Shown piece after piece: positions 56,601 to 64,000 of a DNA stretch of 64,000 bases. Both the position numbers and the translations under genes were made by a program. The stretch is taken from positions 38,782,338 through 38,846,337 of the forward strand of contig OX457061.1 in NCBI GenBank assembly GCA_949752795.1. Reading direction: 5' to 3'. Under the pieces are notes generated by a model. The model searched no databases and was not told where the DNA came from. It saw only the letters and a program-made list of their open reading frames with translations. This DNA is from Hyperoodon ampullatus. Lineage: Eukaryota; Chordata; Mammalia; Artiodactyla; Ziphiidae. How positions within the stretch are numbered: position 1 is the stretch's first letter; each line of letters starts with the position of its first letter.

Positions 56601-56884
56601 ATTGAGCCCAGAACTGGAATAAAGTGAGCTGGAGGATCCTAGTGGGCCATGCTTTCAAGATGCTCTAGATTAAGATGTGATGATAATAGCCTCTGGGTTA
56701 GTCAGTGTATGCTCCATGCTAAGGCCTGTGCTAAAACCTGTGTCTGTCCTTCACCTCCAAATAAAGTTTCTAAGATATAGGTGCTCATTATTTTTTAAAA
56801 AGACAACACATAAAGAAAAGAAAAAGATCAGTGATGCTACTAGCAAGGGTGTTTTCTCTATCAGTTAGTTTAGGCTTGGTTATA

Positions 56885-57190
56885 CTGTAATAGCAAGCCC
56901 CCTCCCAATCTCAGCAGTTTAAAATAAAGATTTAATTCTTGTTTCTGTTTCACAGCCACTGTGGGTTGGCAGGGGTTTCTGCTTCCTGTAATTGTTTGGG
57001 AACCTAGGCTTATAAGCAGCAATGGTCTCTAATATTGCTGGTCCCTGTGCCAGAGGGGAAAAGAATGCTGTGGAGGGTCTTGATCAACAATTAAATGCTC
57101 ATTTTCGTCATAGTTCATTGGCCAGAATTAACCGTGTGGTCCCACCCAACCACAGAGGGGCAGGAATGTGCCTGTTAGGTGAACAGCATT
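56885..57190 (-). repeat. Ancient interspersed repeat (family shared with 12340-12700)
   Basis: 'ctgtaatagcaagccccctc', 'tctcagcagtttaaaataaa', 'ttcattggccagaattaacc' follow the same order as the copy in PRXL2C intron 4. Class unresolved. Confidence 0.4.
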
Positions 57191-57622
57191 AATGAGTACC
57201 ACAGTTAGCCTTTTAGATTGTTCAGTGTATATTTGTATACATAGATATCTCTATAGAGAGATGTATTTTTATATTAATAAGATAAACACTGAGTAATTTT
57301 ATCATTACTTTTTTCCACTTCATATGTTATAGCAGAATTTTTCATTGTCCTAAGTATGTATCTAAATATGTATCTCTTTTGGATGCATATTATTCTATTA
57401 TATGCCTATATCCTTGTGGCTTGTCTCCTGAGGAAAATGTACATTAATTTCCATAAAATTGGTAGAAATATTTAGAGGTTGTAGACCCTCCCCAGCCAAG
57501 CATTGGATTCCTATCATGGTCTCTACGTTGTAAATATAAGTGCTATTTAGAATAACCTCTCTTCATCCCCTTTGTCCCCTCATAAAGTACCATTTTATAA
57601 TTTTTTAAACTTGATATTTTGT

Positions 57623-57754
57623 TTTTTTGTTTTGTATTGTTTTTGGCCACGCCACGAGGCTTGTGGGATCTTAGTTCCCTGACCAGGGATTGAACCCGGA
57701 CCCTTGGCAGTGAAAGTGTGGAGTCCTAACCACTGGACCACCAGGGAATTCCCA
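57623..57754 (-). mobile_element. Short tRNA-Glu SINE with 17-bp TSD
   Basis: Antisense 'tttttggccacgccacgagg' to 'ggaccaccagggaattccca'. TSD taaacttgatattttgt at 57606-57622 and 57755-57771. Confidence 0.93.
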
Positions 57755-57780
57755 TAAACTTGATATTTTGTATAGGTAAA

Positions 57781-57832
57781 TACAGTTGCCCCTCAGTATC
57801 TGTGGGGGATTGGTTCCAGGAGCCCTGTGTAT
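57781..57832 (+). mobile_element. Tigger/pogo-like DNA transposon end
   Basis: 'cagttgcccctcagtatctg' and 'tgggggattggttccaggag' match the terminal sequence of Tigger-type elements as I know it; only this end remains. Confidence 0.55.
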
Positions 57833-58115
57833 ATTATTAGGGAAATTATTATGTGATGATTTACAAATGTGTTTTCTATTTGTCATTTGCCTTTTGGTTA
57901 TCTTATAGTTGTGGTTGTGACGTGTGTTTGCCATGCAAAGTTTGTAGGTGAACCTGCTAATCATTCCTCTTATGGATTCTGGATTTTAAGTCATAGTTGA
58001 ACTCAACAAAGCTATTAAGGAATTCTCATGTGTTTAATTTCTCCTGCCCTGGCTTGTATGCTGTTGTTCTTAAGCATTTTACTCACACATATCGTATATT
58101 ATAAACCCCACAATA

Positions 58116-58193
58116 TTGGGTTGGCCAAAAAGTTTGTTCGGGTTTTTCCATAACACGCTACCAAAACCCGAACGAACTTTTTGGCCAACCCAA
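58116..58193. mobile_element. 78-bp mariner MITE hairpin
   Basis: Two 31-bp arms (58116-58146 and 58163-58193), reverse complements with one mismatch, around a 16-nt loop. The ends are ttgggttggcc...ggccaacccaa, flanked by TA on each side (58114-58115, 58194-58195), the mariner target duplication. This is the cetartiodactyl mariner MITE type. The arm sequence aaaaagtttgttcgggtttt resembles ruminant miR-2284/2285 mature sequences as I recall them. Confidence 0.93.
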
Positions 58194-58406
58194 TATATTG
58201 TTATTACTTTTGTTAAAACAATCATCTTTTAAAGAGATATAATTGAGAAAAACCTTATATATTTACCCATGTAGTTACCATTGCTAGTGTCCTTCATTCC
58301 TTTGTGTAGATCCAGAGTTCCAAAAGGTACCATTTTCCTTCTGCCTCAAGGATGGTGTTTTTTTTGTTTTGTTTCTGTTTTTTAACATTTCTTATAGTCG
58401 GGTCTC

Positions 58407-58434
58407 TTTTACCTTTTTTGTAAAAAAGGTAAAA
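58407..58434. repeat. 13-bp palindrome
   Basis: ttttacctttttt and its exact complement aaaaaaggtaaaa, separated by gt. A small hairpin-forming site, possibly from a local template switch. Confidence 0.85.
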
Positions 58435-59398
58435 AACATTTTGAATGTTTAAAAATGCCTTCATTTTTGAAACGTTCTTGCTTATTATGGAATTCAAGTT
58501 TGGCATGTTTCTTTTTTCTTTCTGTACTTGTAAAGACATTGTTCTATTGTCTTATCACTTACATTGGATCCTACAAGAAATCTGCTGTCCTTATCTTTGT
58601 TTCTCTGTATGTAATATGTACTTTTTCCTCTGGCTGCTTTTAAGATTTTCTCTTTCTCACTGGTTTTGAGAATTTGATTATGGCATATTTTTCTTCACAT
58701 TGTGCTCAGGACTTGAATTTCTTGGAGCTGTGGGTTTAAAGAGTTTATCAATTCAGGAAATTTTCAACCATTATTTCTTTAAATTTTTTTTCTGCCCATT
58801 CCCCCTCCTTAATATACAATTACCTGTATATTAGGCCATTTTAAGCTGTCCAAGAGCTCACAGATGGTCTTTTCAGTTTTTTTGGACTTTTTTTCTTCTC
58901 TCACTCACTTTCGTTTGGATAGGTTTATTGCTATGCCTTCAAATTCACTAATATTTTCTTCTATTTTCTTATCAGCCATTAATCAAATCCAATGTATTCT
59001 TCATCTCAGATTGTAGTTTTCATTTTTTTTTTTTTTGTCTCCTTACCAGTCTTTTTTTTTTTTTTTTTTTAATTAGTTTCTGCTTTATAACAAAGTGAAT
59101 CAGTCATACATATACATCTGTTCCCACATCCCCTCCCTCATGCATCTCCCTCCCTCCCACCCTCCCCATCCCACCCCTCCAGGCGGTCACAAAGTACCGA
59201 GCTGATCTCCCTGTGCTCTGCGGCTGCTTCCCACTATCTATCTACCTTACGTTTGGTAGTGTATATATGTCCATGCCTCTCTTTCCCTTTGTCACAGCTT
59301 ACCCTTCCCCTTCCCCATATCCTCAAGTCCATTCTCAAGTAGGTCTGTGTCTTTATTCCCGTTTTACCCCTAGGTTCTTCATGACATTTTTTTTTTTT

Positions 59399-62300
59399 TT
59401 AAATTCCATATATATGTGTTAGCATACGGTATTTGTCTTTCTCTTTCTGACTTACTTCACTCTGTATGACAGACTCTAGGTCTATCCACCTCATTACAAA
59501 TAGCTCAGTTTCGTTTCTTTTTATGGCTGAGTAATATTCCATTGTATATATGTGCCACATCTTCTCTATCCATTCATCCGATGATGGACACTTAGGTTGT
59601 TTCCAGCTCCGGGCTATTGTGAATAGAGCTGCAATGAACATTTTGGTACATGTCTCTTTTTGAATTATGGTTTTCTCAGGGTATATGCCTAGTAGTGGGA
59701 TTGCTGGGTCATATGGTAGTTCTATTTTTAGTTTTTTAAGGAACCTCCATACTGTTCTCCATAGTGGCTGTACCAATTCACATTCCCACCAGCAGTGCAA
59801 GAGTGTTCCCTTTTCTCCACACCCTCTCCAGCATTTATTGTTTCTAGATTTCTTGATGATGGCCATTCTGACTGGTGTGAGATGATATCTCATTGTAGTT
59901 TTGATTTGCATTTCTCTAATGATTAATGATGTTGAGCATTCTTTCATGTGTTTGTTGGCAGTCTGTATATCTTCTTTGGAGAAATGCCTATTTAAGTCTT
60001 CTGCCCATTTTTGGATTGGGTTGTTTGTTTTTTTGCTATTGAGCTGCATGAGCTGTTTATAAATTTTGGAGATTAATCCTTTGTCAGTTGCTTCATTTGC
60101 AAATATTTTCTCCCATTCTGAGGGTTGTCTTTTGGTCTTGTTTATGGTTTCCTTTGCTGTGCAAAAGCTTTGAAGTTTCATTAGGTCCCATTTGTTTATC
60201 TTTGTTTTTATTTCCATTTCTCTAGGAGGTGGGTCCAAAAGGATCTTGCTGTGATTTATGTCATAGAGTGTTCTACCTATGTTTTCCTCTAAGAGTTTGA
60301 TAGTTTCTGGCCTTACATTTAGGTCTTTAATCCATTTTGAGCTTATTTTTGTGTATGGTGTTAGGGAATGATCTAATCTCATACTTTTACATGTCCCTGT
60401 CCAGTTTTCCCAGCACCACTTATTGAAGAGGCTGTCCTTTCTCCACTGTACATTCCTGCCTCCTTTATCAAAGATAAGTTGGCCATATGTGCGTGGGTTT
60501 ATCTCTGGGCTTTCTATCCTGATCCACTGATCTATCTTTCTGTTTTTATGCCAGTACCACACTGTCTTAATTACTGTAGCTTTGTAGTATAGTCTGAAGT
60601 CAGGCAGCCTGATTCCTCCAGCTCCGTTTTTCGTTCTCAAGATTGCTTTGGCTATTCGGGGTCTTTTGTTTTTCCAAACAAATTTTGAAATTTTTTGTTC
60701 TAGTTCTGTGAAAAATGCCAGTGGTAGTTTGATAGGGATTGCATTGAATCTGTAGATTGCTTTGGGTAGTAGAGTCATTTTCACAATATTGATTCTTCCA
60801 ATCCAGGAGCATGGTATATCTCTCCATCTATTTATATCATCTTTAATTTCTTTCATCAGTGTCTTATAATTTTCTGCATACAGGTCTTTTGTCTCCTTAG
60901 GTAGATTTATTCCTAGATATTTTATTCTTTTTGTTGCAATGGTAAATGGGAGTGTTTTCTTGATTTCATTTTCAGATTTTTCATCATTAGTGTACAGGAA
61001 TGCCAGAGATTTCTGTGCATTAATTTTGTATCCTGCTACTTTACCAAATTCATTGATTAGCTCTAGTAGTTTTCCGGTAGCATCTTTAGGATTCTCTATG
61101 TATAGTATCATGTCATCTGCAAACAGTGACAGCTTTACTTCTTCTTTTCCAATTTGGATTCCTTTTATTTCCTTTTCTTCTCTGATTGCTGTGGCTAAAA
61201 CTTCCAAAACTATGTTGAATAAGAGTGGTGAGAGTGGGCAGCCTTGTCTTGTTCCTGATCTTAGTGGAAATGGTTTCAGTTTTTCACCATTGAGGACAAT
61301 GTTGGCTGTGGGTTTGTCATATATGGCCTTTATTATGTTGAGGAAAGTTCCCTCTATGCCTACTTTCTGCAGGGTTTTTATCATAAATGGGTGTTGAATT
61401 TTGTCGAAAGCTTTCTCTGCATCTATTGAGATGATCATATGGTTTTTCTCCTTCAACTTGTTAATATGGTGTATCACATTGATTGATTTGCGTATATTGA
61501 AGAATCCTTGCATTCCTGGAATAAACCCCACTTGATCATGGTGTATGATCCTTTTAATGTGCTGTTGGATTCTGTTTGCTAGTATTTTGTTGAGGATTTT
61601 TGCATCTATGTTCATCAGTGATATTGGCCTGTAGTTTTCTTTCTTTGTGACATCCTTGCCTGGTTTTGGTATCAAGGTGATGGTGGCCTCGTAGAATGAG
61701 TTTGGGAGTGTTCCTTCCTCTGATATTGTTTGGAAGAGTTTGAGAAGGATGGGTGTTAGCTCTTCTCTAAATGTTTGATAGAATTCGCCTGTGAAGCCAT
61801 CTGGTCCTGGGCTTTTGTTTGATGGAAGATTTTTAATCACAGTTTCAATTTCAGTGCTTGTGATTGGTCTATTCATATTTTCTATTTCTTCCTGAGTCAG
61901 TCTTGGTAGGTTGTGCATTTCTAAGAATTTGTCCATTTCTTCCAGGTTGTCCATTTTATTGGCATAGAGTTGCTTATAGTAATCTCTCATGATCTTTTGT
62001 ATTTCTGCGGTGTCAGTTGTTACTTCTCCTTTTTCATTTCTAATTCTACTGATTTGAGTCTTCTCCCTTCTTTTCTTGATGAGTCTGGCTAATGGTTTGT
62101 CAATTTTGTTTATCTTCTCAAAGAACCAGCTTTTAGTTTGGTTGATCTTTGCTATCGTTTCCTTCATTTCTTTTTCATTTATTTCTGATCTGATCTTTAT
62201 GATTTCTTTCCTTCTGCTAACTTTGGGGGTTTTTTGTTCTTCTTTCTCTAATTGCTTTAGGTGCAGGGTCAGGTTGTTTACTCGAAATGTTTCCTGTTTC

Positions 62301-63217
62301 TTAAGGTGGGATTGTATTGCTATAAACTTCCCCCTTAGAACTGCTTTTGCTGCGTCCCATAGGTTTTGGGTCGTCGTGTCTCCATTGTCATTTGTTTCTA
62401 AGTATTTCTTAATTTCCTCTTTGATTTCTTCAGTGATCACTTCATTATTGAGTAGTGTATTGTTTAGCCTCCATGTGTTTGTATTTTTTACAGATCTTTT
62501 CCTGTAATTGATGTCTAGTCTCATAGCATTGTGGTCGGAAAAGATACTTGATACAATTTCAATTTTCTTAAATTTACCAAGGCTTGATTTGTGACCCAAG
62601 ATATGATCTATCCTGGAGAATGTTCCATGAGCACTTGAGAAAAATGTGTATTCTGTTGTTTTTGGGTGGAATGTCCTATAAATATCAATTAAGTCCATCT
62701 TGTTTAATGTATCATTTAAAGCTTGTGTTTCCTTATTTATTTTCATTTTGGATGATCTGTCCATTGGTGAAAGTGGGGTGTTAAAGTCCCCTACTATGAT
62801 TGTGTTACTGTCGATTTCCCCTTTTATGGCTGTTAGTATTTGCCTTATGTATTGAGGTGCTCCTATGTTGGGTGCATAAATATTTACAATTGTTATATCT
62901 TCTTCTTGGATCGATCCCTTTATCGTTATGTAGTGTCCTTCTTTGTCTCTTCTAATAGTCTTTATTTTAAAGTCTATTTTGTCTGATATAAGAATTGCTA
63001 CTCCAGCTTTCTTTTGATTTCCATTTGCATGGAATATCTTTTTCCATCCCCTTACTTTCAATCTGTATGTGTCTCTAGGTCTGAAGTGGGTCTCTTGTAG
63101 ACAGCATATATATGGGTCTTGTTTTTGTATCCATTCAGCCACTCTGTGTCTTTTGGTGGGAGCATTTAGTCCATTTACATTTAAGGTAATTATTGATATG
63201 TATGTTCCTATTCCCAT
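59399..63217 (-). CDS. L1 ORF2 protein, full length, intact
   Basis: A 1272-residue protein, near the usual L1 ORF2 size. An N-terminal APE-type endonuclease (about 1-238) has catalytic-type residues Asn13, Glu42 (in LQETH), the GDFN motif and a terminal SDHNA with His. The reverse transcriptase centre has the Z/palm region ([21 protein letters not shown]) and active-site FADD at 699-702. The C-terminal cysteine motif is Cys1129, Cys1133, His1141, Cys1146. All recognised key residues are present, so the enzyme could be active. It acts in cis on its own RNA together with ORF1p. Start Met at 63217 follows ORF1 by 58 bp, as in other L1s. Confidence 0.96.
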   Translation of the reverse strand: MGIGTYISIITLNVNGLNAPTKRHRVAEWIQKQDPYICCLQETHFRPRDTYRLKVRGWKKIFHANGNQKKAGVAILISDKIDFKIKTIRRDKEGHYITIKGSIQEEDITIVNIYAPNIGAPQYIRQILTAIKGEIDSNTIIVGDFNTPLSPMDRSSKMKINKETQALNDTLNKMDLIDIYRTFHPKTTEYTFFSSAHGTFSRIDHILGHKSSLGKFKKIEIVSSIFSDHNAMRLDINYRKRSVKNTNTWRLNNTLLNNEVITEEIKEEIKKYLETNDNGDTTTQNLWDAAKAVLRGKFIAIQSHLKKQETFRVNNLTLHLKQLEKEEQKTPKVSRRKEIIKIRSEINEKEMKETIAKINQTKSWFFEKINKIDKPLARLIKKRREKTQISRIRNEKGEVTTDTAEIQKIMRDYYKQLYANKMDNLEEMDKFLEMHNLPRLTQEEIENMNRPITSTEIETVIKNLPSNKSPGPDGFTGEFYQTFREELTPILLKLFQTISEEGTLPNSFYEATITLIPKPGKDVTKKENYRPISLMNIDAKILNKILANRIQQHIKRIIHHDQVGFIPGMQGFFNIRKSINVIHHINKLKEKNHMIISIDAEKAFDKIQHPFMIKTLQKVGIEGTFLNIIKAIYDKPTANIVLNGEKLKPFPLRSGTRQGCPLSPLLFNIVLEVLATAIREEKEIKGIQIGKEEVKLSLFADDMILYIENPKDATGKLLELINEFGKVAGYKINAQKSLAFLYTNDEKSENEIKKTLPFTIATKRIKYLGINLPKETKDLYAENYKTLMKEIKDDINRWRDIPCSWIGRINIVKMTLLPKAIYRFNAIPIKLPLAFFTELEQKISKFVWKNKRPRIAKAILRTKNGAGGIRLPDFRLYYKATVIKTVWYWHKNRKIDQWIRIESPEINPRTYGQLIFDKGGRNVQWRKDSLFNKWCWENWTGTCKSMRLDHSLTPYTKISSKWIKDLNVRPETIKLLEENIGRTLYDINHSKILLDPPPREMEIKTKINKWDLMKLQSFCTAKETINKTKRQPSEWEKIFANEATDKGLISKIYKQLMQLNSKKTNNPIQKWAEDLNRHFSKEDIQTANKHMKECSTSLIIREMQIKTTMRYHLTPVRMAIIKKSRNNKCWRGCGEKGTLLHCWWECELVQPLWRTVWRFLKKLKIELPYDPAIPLLGIYPEKTIIQKETCTKMFIAALFTIARSWKQPKCPSSDEWIEKMWHIYTMEYYSAIKRNETELFVMRWIDLESVIQSEVSQKEKDKYRMLTHIYGI

Positions 63218-63275
63218 TTCCTTAATGGCTTTGGGTTCGTTATTGTAGGTATAGTCCTTCTGTTGTGTTTCTTGC

Positions 63276-64000
63276 CTAGAGAAGTTCCTTTAGCATTTGT
63301 TGTAAAGCTGGTTTGGTGGTGCTGAACTCTCTCAGCTTTTGCTTGTCTGTAAAGGTTTTAATTTCTCCATCAAATCTGAATGAGATCCTTGCTGGGTAGA
63401 GTAATCTTGGTTGCAGGTTTCTCTCCTTCATCACTTTAATTATGTCCTGCCACTCCCTTCTGGCTTGTAGAGTTTCTGCTGAGAGATCAGCTGTTAACCT
63501 GATGGGGATTCCCTTGTGTGTTATTTGTTGTTTTTCCCTTGCTGCTTTTAATATGATTTCTTTGTGTTTAATTTTTGACAGTTTGATTAATATGTGTCTT
63601 GGCGTATTTCTTCTTGGATTTATTCTGTATGGGACTCTCTGTGCCTCCTGGACTTGATTAACTATTTCCTTTCCCATATTAGGGAAGTTTTCAACTATAA
63701 TCTCTTCAAATATTTTCTCAGTCCCTTTCTTTTTCTCTTCTTCTTCTGGAACCCCTATAATTCGAATGTTGGTGCGTTTAATGTTGTCCCAGAGGTCTCT
63801 GAGACTGTCCTCTGTTCTTTTCATTCTTTTTTCTTTATTTTTCTCTGCATCAGTTATTTCCACTATTTTATCTTCCACCTCACTTATCCGCTCTTCTGCC
63901 TCAGTTATTCTGCTATTGATCCCATCTAGAGTATTTTTCATTTCATTTATTGTGTTTTTAATCGATGCTTGATTCATCTTTAGTTCTTCTAGGTCCTTGT
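63276..64000 (-). CDS. L1 ORF1 protein, partial (C-terminal part)
   Basis: RNA-binding chaperone of L1 particles, forming trimers. The frame is open to the window edge; about 241 residues are visible, upstream of which KDLEEL-like coiled-coil sequence continues. From there: coiled coil ([20 protein letters not shown]), the RRM domain ([20 protein letters not shown]), then the C-terminal domain ([34 protein letters not shown]) and stop after MLKELL. No disruption is seen. Confidence 0.95.
   Translation of the reverse strand, partial: KDLEELKMNQASIKNTINEMKNTLDGINSRITEAEERISEVEDKIVEITDAEKNKEKRMKRTEDSLRDLWDNIKRTNIRIIGVPEEEEKKKGTEKIFEEIIVENFPNMGKEIVNQVQEAQRVPYRINPRRNTPRHILIKLSKIKHKEIILKAAREKQQITHKGIPIRLTADLSAETLQARREWQDIIKVMKERNLQPRLLYPARISFRFDGEIKTFTDKQKLREFSTTKPALQQMLKELL

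Larger units (their letters stand above)
59052..64000 (-). mobile_element. Young L1 retrotransposon, 3' five kilobases
   Basis: Antisense L1 with poly(A) tail (T run 59052-59070), G-rich 3' UTR (59071-59398), intact ORF2 and ORF1 entering from the right edge. The spacing of ORF1 to ORF2 is 58 bp. No stop or frameshift in the visible coding parts. The 5' UTR promoter, the ORF1 start and the far TSD lie outside. It is in antisense orientation within CDC14B intron 1. Confidence 0.96.

Noticed and set aside
43853..64000. Search for CDC14B exon 2 (protein starting DRLCF...)
   Set aside because: No matching sequence with acceptor and donor seen on the + strand; the exon probably lies beyond the right edge.

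Overview
This is a piece of a mammalian nuclear genome, almost certainly from a cetacean (whale or dolphin). Two things support that. First, it carries many tRNA-Glu-derived SINEs of the cetacean/hippo CHR type, which open with a 'ggcttccctggtggcgcagtgg'-like tRNA head and end in poly(A). Second, it carries young L1 copies. Spliced genes with GT-AG introns, two CpG islands, MIR, MER5A, old L1M and mariner remnants all fit a cetartiodactyl. The order PRXL2C then CDC14B, both on the + strand, matches the order I recall for human 9q22.

Layout. 1-3.5 kb: 3' part of a young L1 (+) whose ORF2 enters from the left edge. 3.5-6.4 kb: old L1 ends, one SINE, an (AC)n tract. 6.4-17.5 kb: the complete six-exon PRXL2C gene, a thioredoxin-fold peroxiredoxin-like protein of 230 residues, with a CpG-island promoter. 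Its introns 4 and 5 hold SINEs, a MER5A, an L1 3' end, a 52-bp minisatellite and a duplicated ~167-bp block either side of exon 5. 17.5-43 kb: intergenic sequence dominated by layered repeats, including a 5-kb old L1 with nested SINEs and LTRs at 22.5-27.7 kb and a three-level nest around 36.4-38 kb. 43.0-43.9 kb: the CpG-island promoter and first coding exon of CDC14B, a dual-specificity phosphatase. 43.85-64 kb: the start of CDC14B intron 1, again repeat-rich, ending in a young L1 on the - strand with an intact 1272-residue ORF2 and the C-terminal two thirds of ORF1. CDC14B exon 2 was not found and presumably lies to the right.

The two host genes are independent transcription units in the same direction, about 26 kb apart. 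I see no operon, CRISPR array, toxin system or other dedicated multi-gene system. The most interesting material is structural: a perfect 33-bp inverted repeat holding a poly(A) signal in the PRXL2C 3' region, the duplication flanking PRXL2C exon 5, the minisatellite, a mariner hairpin resembling the ruminant miR-2284/2285 precursors, and two near-identical L1 copies in opposite orientation at the ends of the window. Repeat boundaries are by eye and approximate unless target-site duplications (TSDs) are given.
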